Assembly: GCF_011057715.1 (NCBI RefSeq)
Contig: NZ_LNGH01000011.1
Location: 53,239 to 117,238, forward strand
Length of the DNA: 64,000 bases
Origin: Marinitoga sp. 38H-ov
GTDB taxonomy: Bacteria > Thermotogota > Thermotogae > Petrotogales > Petrotogaceae
Direction of reading: 5' to 3'
This document shows positions 57,969-64,000 of this stretch, one piece after another. The notes under the pieces were generated by a model. That model was given only the letters and a program-made list of their open reading frames with translations. It searched no databases and was not told the DNA's origin. Within the stretch, counting starts at the first letter, position 1; each line of letters starts with the position of its first letter. The position numbers were made by a program, and so were the translations under genes.

Positions 57969-59211
57969 ATATTTCATGTATCAATAATCCCGATCTTAAT
58001 TTTGGCTCAAACCATGTAGATTTTGGAGGCATAATTTTGTCAGCATCAGCAACTGCCATTAATTCCTCTATTGATGTTGGATACATTGAAAATGCAACCT
58101 TCCAATTCTTACCATCTATCCATTCTTCTAAAGCTTTTACTCCTCTAATTCCTCCTAAGAAATGAATTCTTGGATCTTTTCTTGGGTTTTCTATACCTAA
58201 AATAGGAGCTAATAAATAATTTTGTAATATATATACATCTAACTGTTTCACAGGATCAGTTTCATCAATAATATTTTCTTTAGCTTTTAATAAATACCAT
58301 TTTTTATTTATATACATACCAAATTCATGTCTATTTTTTGGTTTATAAGGACTTTCAGGAGCTTCTGAGATTTCAAAGTATTCAGATATTTTTTTCATAA
58401 ATTCATCATCTGATAAACCATTTAAATCTTTCACTACCCTATTATAATCTAAAATTTTTAATTCATCATGTGGAAATACTACTGCCATAAAGAAATTATA
58501 TTCTTCATTTCCTGTATGTACTGGATTCTTTGATTTTAAAATTTCCTTTGTTCTAGCTGCCGCTGCCGCTCTATGATGACCATCAGCAATATATAAAGAA
58601 TCCACTTCTTTAAATGCATTTTGTAATTCATTTATTAAATTTTCATTTGTTAGCACCCACAATTCATGGTGAACTTCTTTTTCGTCTATAAAATCATAAA
58701 TCTTTTCTGATTCACTAATACCTCTATTAATTAATTCTTTAATATTATCTTTTGATTTAAATGTTAAAAATACTGGTCCGGTTTGTGCTTCTAAAATCAT
58801 AATATGTTTAGTTCTATCATCTTCTTTATCTTGTCTAGTTAATTCATGCTTTTTAATAAGACCTTTTTGATACTCATCAACTGAGAAAGTAGCAAAAATT
58901 CCTGTTTGAGAATGACCTTTCCATGTTTCTCTATATAAATATAATGCCGGTTTTTCTTCTTCTATTAATATACCATCTTTTTTATAGTTTTCTAAATTTT
59001 CTTTAGCTTTTTTATAAACCTCTTCGCTATGAGGGTCTATATTTTCATCAAATTCAACCTCAGCTCTAGTAACTCTTAAAAAACTTTTAGGATGATTTTT
59101 AACAATATCTTTAACTTCATCTTCTTCTAAAACATCATATGGCGGACAAGAAAACTCTTCTACTAATTCATTTTTTGGTCTTAATCCTTTAAATGGCCTA
59201 ATAATTGACAC
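57967..59211 (-). CDS. DUF1015 family protein
   Basis: A 414-residue protein opening MSIIRPFKGLRPKNEL with SCPPYDVLEEDE, the standard DUF1015 N terminus; ADGHHRAAAAARTKE is the second hallmark and lies in a ParB/SerK-like fold segment. The end (AVADADKIMPPKSTWFEPKLRSG) is also typical. It starts with GTG after GGGGG. The family is related to ADP-dependent serine kinases, so kinase activity is possible but unproven. Single gene with its own promoter. Confidence 0.9.
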   Translation of the reverse strand: MSIIRPFKGLRPKNELVEEFSCPPYDVLEEDEVKDIVKNHPKSFLRVTRAEVEFDENIDPHSEEVYKKAKENLENYKKDGILIEEEKPALYLYRETWKGHSQTGIFATFSVDEYQKGLIKKHELTRQDKEDDRTKHIMILEAQTGPVFLTFKSKDNIKELINRGISESEKIYDFIDEKEVHHELWVLTNENLINELQNAFKEVDSLYIADGHHRAAAAARTKEILKSKNPVHTGNEEYNFFMAVVFPHDELKILDYNRVVKDLNGLSDDEFMKKISEYFEISEAPESPYKPKNRHEFGMYINKKWYLLKAKENIIDETDPVKQLDVYILQNYLLAPILGIENPRKDPRIHFLGGIRGVKALEEWIDGKNWKVAFSMYPTSIEELMAVADADKIMPPKSTWFEPKLRSGLLIHEI

Positions 59212-59243
59212 AATATTACCCCCTTCTATATAATTTCTAAGAT

Positions 59244-59272
59244 ATTATAACAATTAGATTTTGAATACTCAA
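59244..59272 (-). promoter_or_regulatory. Promoter of the DUF1015 gene
   Basis: On the minus strand TTGAGT (59272-59267), 17-base spacer, TATAAT (59249-59244) with a TG extension. The GTG start lies 33 bases beyond. Confidence 0.75.
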
Positions 59273-59364
59273 ACATACTTAAATTGAGATTGGGGTATTA
59301 ATAGTTAATTATAGCTAATTATTTTAAAAAATCACAAAAAGTCTCATATGAAAAATATTTCATG

Positions 59365-59787
59365 CTAATTATTATATAATTCTTTAAAATATCTATCTTG
59401 TAATGGAAACATTATATTTTTATCTTCATCATTTATATGATCATATCCACATATATGTAAAATTCCATGTATAAGTATATAAAAAAATTCTTCATCAAAA
59501 GAATTCCCAAAATCAGGCGCTTGTTCTTCTATTTTTTCAACAGAAATAATTATATCCCCTATTACTTCTTCGTCCAAACCATATTCAAAAGATAAAACAT
59601 CAGTTGGCCCTTCTTTTTTTCTATATTCTTCATTATATTTAGCAATTTCATTATTATTAGTAATTAAGATATTTAATTCATAGTCTCCATCACCTTTTTC
59701 TTTTAATAAAATACTTTTAGATATTTTTTCTACTTTTTGAATATCAATATTTTTTATATTTTGATTATTAATAATATTTATATTCAT
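59365..59787 (-). CDS. ybeY: rRNA maturation endoribonuclease
   Basis: A 140-residue zinc endoribonuclease needed for 16S rRNA 3' processing and ribosome quality control. The metal motif HGILHICGYDH provides His107, His111 and His117. LITNNNEIAKYNEEYRKKEGPTDVLSF is the conserved first half. It overlaps pgpH by 4 bases; the phoH-pgpH-ybeY order is conserved in many bacteria. Confidence 0.96.
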   Translation of the reverse strand: MNINIINNQNIKNIDIQKVEKISKSILLKEKGDGDYELNILITNNNEIAKYNEEYRKKEGPTDVLSFEYGLDEEVIGDIIISVEKIEEQAPDFGNSFDEEFFYILIHGILHICGYDHINDEDKNIMFPLQDRYFKELYNN

Positions 59788-61139
59788 TTATTCACCTCTT
59801 TTAATAATTCTTTAGAAATTTCTGGATATTCTATTCTTGAATGATTCATATTTAAAATTGTTTCAATCATAGCATTTTTTATTTTATTAATCTCTCTTAA
59901 AGTTAACCCACAATCATCCAATTGTCCTTCTAAAAATAAATCTTGAATAAGATTATCAAATTTATCTTCTAAATCCTTTTTAGAAAATATTTTCATACTT
60001 CTTGTCATAGCTTCTATATTATCAGCTATCATTAATATCGCAGCTTCTTTAAATTGTGGGATAGGTCCAGGATATTTAAAAACATCAGCAGAAAGGTTTT
60101 CATTTAATTCCATACTCTTATGATAAAAAAATCTTTTTATTCTTGTTCCGTGATGTTGAACGATTAAATCTTCTATTAAAATAGGCAATTTATATTTTTT
60201 TGCTAATTCTTGACCTTTAGATACGTGTAAATTTAATATAAGCGAACTTAATTTTGGATTTATCTTATCATGAGGATTTAATCCTTTCTGATTTTCTGTA
60301 AAAAAGAGTGGTCTAAGTGATTTTCCAATATCATGAAAATATGAACCTACTCTTAACAATATAGGATTAGCTCCTATTGATTCTGCTGCACTTTCAACTA
60401 AATTAGCAATAATTAAACTATGATAATATGTTCCAGATGAACTTAAAGAAAGTTTTTTTAACAACGGGTGATTCAAATTTCCTAATTCCAACAATCCTAT
60501 ATCTGAATAAACCCTAGTTATATATTCTAAGTATGGCAAAACTCCTAATATAAAAAGCATTTGAAATAAATTTGAAATTACAATAATTGGCCATGATAAA
60601 AAATCAATTTCAAAAAATAAAAAATATAAAAGTATCTGTGATAGTGTCGAAATGATAAAAGGGATAATAATTCTTACTCTAGAATACAACTTTTTGCTAA
60701 AATATGCTCCAATAATGCCTATTATAAATAAATATACAAATGTACTCAGAGGATTACCAATTAAAAATGAAAAATAAAAACTAAAAAAAATAGAAGCAAG
60801 AAATCCAACATAAAAATCCATCATTAAGGTTATAACAATAACTGAAAATATAGGAGTAACAGCTGGATATGAAAAATATTTTAATGAAAATATATTAAAT
60901 ATAATACCAATATCAATAACTAAAATAAAACTAAGTAAATAATTTGTGGAATGTAATTTAAAAATTTTATGTTTTTTAAGTAGAAAAAGGACAATTAAAA
61001 ACCATATTGGCAAAATTATAATACTAAAATTAAATAAAAATTTTAGCGATAAACTTCGCCATAAAATAAATTCTGTAAAGGCAAACAGTATTAAAAAGTT
61101 AATTATAAATAATATATTCTGAATATTATTTTTTTTCAT
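59784..61139 (-). CDS. pgpH: 7TM-HD cyclic-di-AMP phosphodiesterase-like protein
   Basis: A 451-residue protein: about six or seven membrane helices (residues 10-200), then a cytoplasmic HD domain with SGTYYHSLIIANLVE, GSYFHDIGK (metal His-Asp), NPHDKINP and HHG. This is the PgpH family, which degrades c-di-AMP, but the large extracellular 7TMR-HDED domain found in Listeria PgpH is missing, so sensing may differ. The start at 61139 has AAGGTG at good spacing; an in-frame GTG lies at 61148. It overlaps phoH by 14 bases. Confidence 0.92.
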   Translation of the reverse strand: MKKNNIQNILFIINFLILFAFTEFILWRSLSLKFLFNFSIIILPIWFLIVLFLLKKHKIFKLHSTNYLLSFILVIDIGIIFNIFSLKYFSYPAVTPIFSVIVITLMMDFYVGFLASIFFSFYFSFLIGNPLSTFVYLFIIGIIGAYFSKKLYSRVRIIIPFIISTLSQILLYFLFFEIDFLSWPIIVISNLFQMLFILGVLPYLEYITRVYSDIGLLELGNLNHPLLKKLSLSSSGTYYHSLIIANLVESAAESIGANPILLRVGSYFHDIGKSLRPLFFTENQKGLNPHDKINPKLSSLILNLHVSKGQELAKKYKLPILIEDLIVQHHGTRIKRFFYHKSMELNENLSADVFKYPGPIPQFKEAAILMIADNIEAMTRSMKIFSKKDLEDKFDNLIQDLFLEGQLDDCGLTLREINKIKNAMIETILNMNHSRIEYPEISKELLKEVNK

Positions 61140-62112
61140 TCTTTTCACCTTTTAGCCTTTCAAATTTATCATAAGCTTTTATAATTTCTTTAACAAGTGG
61201 ATTTCGAACAACATCATTTTCTGTCAATTCAATAAAAGAAATACCTTTTATATCTTCCAAAATATTTTTTACAATTAGCAAACCTGAATCTTTTTTATTT
61301 TCTAAATCTATTTGAGTAGTGTCTCCTGTTATTATTGCCCTTGAATTGAAACCAATTCTAGTTAAAAACATTTTCATTTGATAATAGGTAGTATTTTGTG
61401 CTTCGTCTAATATAATAAAAGCATTATTTAAAGTTCGCCCTCTCATATAAGCTAAAGGAACAACTTCTATAATACCTTTTTCTTTATACTCCATAACTTT
61501 ATCAGCATTTATAAAATCCATTAAAGAATCATATAATGGCCTTAAGTATGGATCAACTTTATCATATAATGTTCCTGGTAAAAAACCTAATTTTTCACCA
61601 GCTTCCACAGCAGGTCTTGTTAAAATTATTCTTTGTACTCTTCCGGTTTTTAAGTATTCAACTGCCATTGCAACAGCTAAATAAGTTTTACCAGTCCCTG
61701 CAGGGCCTATACAAAAAACTATTTCATTGTCTTTCATTAATTTAATATATTTAGATTGACCATGCGTTTTTGCTTGTATTCTTAAACCACTTACAGTAGT
61801 ATTTATAACTTGAGTATAATTATTTTTCAAATTCTTATTATCATTTAATTCATATAAAGATACTATATATTGAAATTCTGTCCAATCTAATAAATGACCA
61901 TTTGATAATACATCAATTATTTCTTTAAATATATTAATTACTTTTTCAACATTATTTTGCTCTTCACCAAAAACCAAAATTTTATTATTGTTATATGAAA
62001 TTTCTACGTTAAATTTATTTTTCAAATATTTTGCCCTATTATTATATGTTCCTAGAATCTCAACTATTTCAATATCTTCAGGTAAAACTACATATTCTTT
62101 AATATTTATCAC
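61126..62112 (-). CDS. phoH: PhoH-like ATPase
   Basis: A 328-residue P-loop ATPase related to RNA helicase-like PhoH proteins. Walker A is GPAGTGKT (residues 136-143), Walker B FIILDEAQNTT, and TGDTTQIDL follows. The N-terminal part (EIVEILGTYNNRAKYLKNKF) is a KH-like RNA-binding region. GTG start at 62112 with a weak upstream site; the exact start is uncertain. First gene of the phoH-pgpH-ybeY unit, possibly RNA turnover or ribosome assembly. Confidence 0.93.
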   Translation of the reverse strand: MINIKEYVVLPEDIEIVEILGTYNNRAKYLKNKFNVEISYNNNKILVFGEEQNNVEKVINIFKEIIDVLSNGHLLDWTEFQYIVSLYELNDNKNLKNNYTQVINTTVSGLRIQAKTHGQSKYIKLMKDNEIVFCIGPAGTGKTYLAVAMAVEYLKTGRVQRIILTRPAVEAGEKLGFLPGTLYDKVDPYLRPLYDSLMDFINADKVMEYKEKGIIEVVPLAYMRGRTLNNAFIILDEAQNTTYYQMKMFLTRIGFNSRAIITGDTTQIDLENKKDSGLLIVKNILEDIKGISFIELTENDVVRNPLVKEIIKAYDKFERLKGEKNEKK

Positions 62113-62129
62113 CTCAATTAAATTTTTTA

Positions 62130-63113
62130 TTAATATTTTTTATCAAAATCAACTTTTGATAATGGCTCACCATATTTAATAAAATTTCTTATATTATCAA
62201 TTGTATAATCTATTCCAGCCGTAGTTGCATGATAAGAATATCCTCCTACGTGAGGAGATAAAATAACGTTATCAAATTCCCAAATAGGATAATTTGAAGG
62301 CATTATATTTTTATTTTCAGGTGTTGGATAATTAAACCACACATCTAAAGCAACACCCTTTAAAATATTATTTTTTAAAGATAAATATAAACCTTCCTCA
62401 TTAATTAATTTACCTCTTCCCACGTTTATTAAATATTTATTTTTTAAATTCATTAATCTTTCTTTATTAATAATTTCATAAGTTTTATCTGTTAATGGTA
62501 ATGTTAAAAATATTATTTCACTATCTTTTAAAATTTCATCTATATCATAATAAACTCTATCAACATTTTCTGGTAAATAATCAATTTTATTATTTTTTAA
62601 AACATAAATTTTTGTATCAAAAGGTTTTAGAAATTTAGCTATATTTTGTCCTATTGCCCCAAATCCTAATATTCCTATTTTTTTCCCTTGAATAGAAATC
62701 CAAGAATCATGTATGGATTCACCTACAGTAAAACCATGCCAAATTCCATTTTTTAAATCATTGTGAAAATAAACAATTTTCCCCAAAAGGGCTAAAGCCA
62801 TAGACACTGCTCTTTCTGCAACAAATTTCCCATTACCATGAGCATTTGATACTACTATATTTCTTTTCTTTAATTCATTTAAGGGTAGTTGCTCAACACC
62901 AGCAAAAGGTACAAAAATTACTCTTAAGTTTTTCGCGTATTTTAATTCTTCTTCAGTAATAAATCCTCCAATAATACCTTCAACCTTTTCAAAATTATTT
63001 TTTTCTTTTGCAAATAATATTTCAATATCCGGAAAATCCTTTTTTAATTCTGATATTTTTTCTTCCCAATATGAATTAAATTTATGTAAAAATAAAAATT
63101 TCAAAAAAATCAC
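62130..63113 (-). CDS. D-2-hydroxyacid dehydrogenase
   Basis: A 327-residue NAD-dependent enzyme of the D-isomer family. NAD motif GILGFGAIGQNIAKFL; catalytic Arg in NVGRGKLIN, Glu in the ALDVWFNYPTPEN region and His in LSPHVGGYS. After the NAD motif, YVLKNNK lacks the Asp usual for NAD selectivity, so NADP use is possible. It may serve as a glyoxylate/hydroxypyruvate or phosphonate-type dehydrogenase; the substrate is undetermined. It starts 3 bases after the LPP20-like gene. Confidence 0.9.
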   Translation of the reverse strand: MIFLKFLFLHKFNSYWEEKISELKKDFPDIEILFAKEKNNFEKVEGIIGGFITEEELKYAKNLRVIFVPFAGVEQLPLNELKKRNIVVSNAHGNGKFVAERAVSMALALLGKIVYFHNDLKNGIWHGFTVGESIHDSWISIQGKKIGILGFGAIGQNIAKFLKPFDTKIYVLKNNKIDYLPENVDRVYYDIDEILKDSEIIFLTLPLTDKTYEIINKERLMNLKNKYLINVGRGKLINEEGLYLSLKNNILKGVALDVWFNYPTPENKNIMPSNYPIWEFDNVILSPHVGGYSYHATTAGIDYTIDNIRNFIKYGEPLSKVDFDKKY

Positions 63114-63116
63114 TCC

Positions 63117-63560
63117 TTAGAAATTTCTCAATTTTTTCCCTAATAATTCTTCTATATCTTTTCTATATACTCTAATAACAACATAGGCCATACCTTGTAC
63201 CATATCAAATCCTTGATCTATTTCCTGAGCACCTCTAATAACTCCCCATAATGTAGAATTTATTGTTTTATTTTCTAAAGCAAAATCTTTTACAGTAGTA
63301 TTTGAATCAATATATATGCCATAAATATATTCTACAGCTTTAGAAAACGCATCTTGTTTTGCAGCTTCTAAAGCTGCTAATTTTGCTTGCGCTTCCTGCG
63401 GAAAAGACTTATAATCAATTATACCAAATCCTTTAAAATCATGATACGCAGCTCCTTTTTGATTTTCAGGTTGAGAAAAAATATACGATCCATTAGCTCC
63501 ACAAGATACTAAAAGTAATGACGATATTATAACTAGCAAAAAAAACAAATTTTTTTTCAT
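63117..63560 (-). CDS. LPP20-family lipoprotein
   Basis: A 147-residue lipoprotein: signal peptide MKKNLFFLLVIISSLLLVSC with the lipidated Cys at residue 20. The mature domain (YKSFPQEAQAKLAALEAAKQDAFSKAVEYIYG ... VIRVYRKDIEELL) has the LPP20/TPM-like alternation of helix and strand seen in Thermotoga and Helicobacter LPP20-like proteins. It would be anchored in an envelope membrane. An AGGAGGG site precedes the start. Role unknown. Confidence 0.82.
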   Translation of the reverse strand: MKKNLFFLLVIISSLLLVSCGANGSYIFSQPENQKGAAYHDFKGFGIIDYKSFPQEAQAKLAALEAAKQDAFSKAVEYIYGIYIDSNTTVKDFALENKTINSTLWGVIRGAQEIDQGFDMVQGMAYVVIRVYRKDIEELLGKKLRNF

Positions 63561-63584
63561 ACAAATCCCTCCTTTTCCTTTTTA

Positions 63585-63593
63585 ATTATACCA
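63585..63593 (-). promoter_or_regulatory. Extended -10 promoter of the LPP20 gene
   Basis: On the minus strand TG-G-TATAAT; no clear -35 box. The remaining stretch 63594-63788 is very AT-rich with no gene seen, and probably contains the end of the IS110 element. Confidence 0.55.
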
Positions 63594-63788
63594 CAAAGAA
63601 ATAAATGTGATATAATCATCTTGGTAAAGTCTCCGGTATTAAGTCAAAAGGAAAATAAAAAAAACAATAAAAATTAATAAAGAATTAAAATAGAGAGTAT
63701 TTAGAATAAAAAAGAGTAAAACAAATATTATGCACAGAGTGCAAAAATTGAATTATTAAAATGTTTAGTTAGCTATTATTATTATCTT

Positions 63789-64000
63789 TTACTCATTATC
63801 CTTCAAAAACACTACGTTTTTAGAAGGAAGAGATAATTCAATAGGATTATATGATGTATTAAGCATATAGTAAATACTTCTAACTAGTTTTCTGGCAGTC
63901 AAAACAACAGCAGCTTTGTGAGATTTACCTTGATCTCTTTTCTTTTTGTAATAAGATTTAAGAACAGGATCATATATAATAGCATAAGAAGCTGCTTGAT
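63789..64000 (-). CDS. IS110-family transposase, C-terminal part
   Basis: The last 70 codons of a transposase that continues beyond the window. AASYAIIYDPVLKSYYKKK followed by GKSHKAAVVLTARKLVRSIY is the conserved C-terminal (Tnp IS116/IS110) end. The frame is open to the window edge with no stops, so the element may be intact. IS110 elements use a bridge RNA encoded in one of their non-coding ends; the segment downstream (63594-63788) is one of these ends. Confidence 0.85.
   Translation of the reverse strand, partial: QAASYAIIYDPVLKSYYKKKRDQGKSHKAAVVLTARKLVRSIYYMLNTSYNPIELSLPSKNVVFLKDNE

Noticed and set aside
59275..59364. tRNA or small RNA gene between the DUF1015 gene and ybeY
   Set aside because: No cloverleaf, T-loop sequence or CCA end is visible; the stretch is AT-rich with no stable hairpin.

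Overview
The window is a very AT-rich bacterial chromosome segment. Its gene content and the style of its proteins point to an anaerobic member of the Thermotogota, most likely the Marinitoga/Petrotoga branch. The clues are a two-gene SufCB system, four-subunit 2-oxoacid:ferredoxin oxidoreductase with phosphotransbutyrylase and butyrate kinases, an anaerobic class III ribonucleotide reductase, an OmpH-LptB pair and a gyrB-ftsA-ftsZ operon. The taxonomic placement is inference; no rRNA or tRNA gene was seen.

Layout. 1-6.6 kb: 3' part of a glucan phosphorylase, then a leftward block with an exo/endonuclease-like protein, a tocopherol-cyclase-like protein, a Rieske oxygenase and an amidohydrolase. 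6.7-9.3 kb: nrdD-nrdG behind two NrdR boxes. 9.3-12.3 kb: a mobile-DNA island with a decayed IS1182-like element that appears to have duplicated the nrdG terminator, followed by a HEARO/IscB (OMEGA) element with its omega RNA and a broken iscB, inserted between the promoter/ribosome-binding site and the start codon of a lipid kinase gene. 12.3-18.2 kb: lipid kinase, DUF554, 8-oxoguanine glycosylase, alanyl-tRNA editing protein, a YgjP-like metallopeptidase and SufCB. 18.3-23.7 kb: serine acetyltransferase, an OpuC-type osmolyte ABC transporter, and a pair that looks like a small membrane di-heme cytochrome b plus an exported protein with four cytochrome-b5-like repeats. 23.7-27.3 kb: dehydrogenase, a small winged-helix protein, a FAD protein, an ArsR regulator and a diguanylate cyclase. 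27.3-28.4 kb: a dead IS3-family element.

28.4-36.0 kb is a leftward operon for amino-acid fermentation: aminotransferase, butyrate kinase, phosphotransbutyrylase, second butyrate kinase, a P-loop protein, and the ferredoxin, alpha, beta and gamma subunits of a VOR-type oxidoreductase. Together they would convert an amino acid to its oxoacid, then acyl-CoA, acyl-phosphate and free acid with ATP. 36.3-49.6 kb is rightward: glyA, ompH, lptB, gltX, coaBC, an L,D-transpeptidase, a transporter, murJ, a sugar-phosphate kinase, mtaB and a class IV aminotransferase. 49.6-58.0 kb holds a DciA-like gene, gyrB, an ftsQ-like gene, ftsA, ftsZ, a GspE/PilB-type ATPase and two poorly known genes. 58.0-63.6 kb runs leftward: DUF1015, then ybeY, pgpH, phoH, a 2-hydroxyacid dehydrogenase and an LPP20-like lipoprotein. 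The window ends inside an IS110-family transposase.

Most promising for novelty: the membrane cytochrome b / four-repeat cytochrome b5 pair (22.3-23.7 kb) in a lineage not known for cytochromes; the HEARO/IscB insertion, whose flanks look like a preserved guide target and TAM and whose right end may supply a replacement Shine-Dalgarno; the Rieske oxygenase plus tocopherol-cyclase-like pair in an apparent anaerobe; and an FtsQ-like protein without the usual size.
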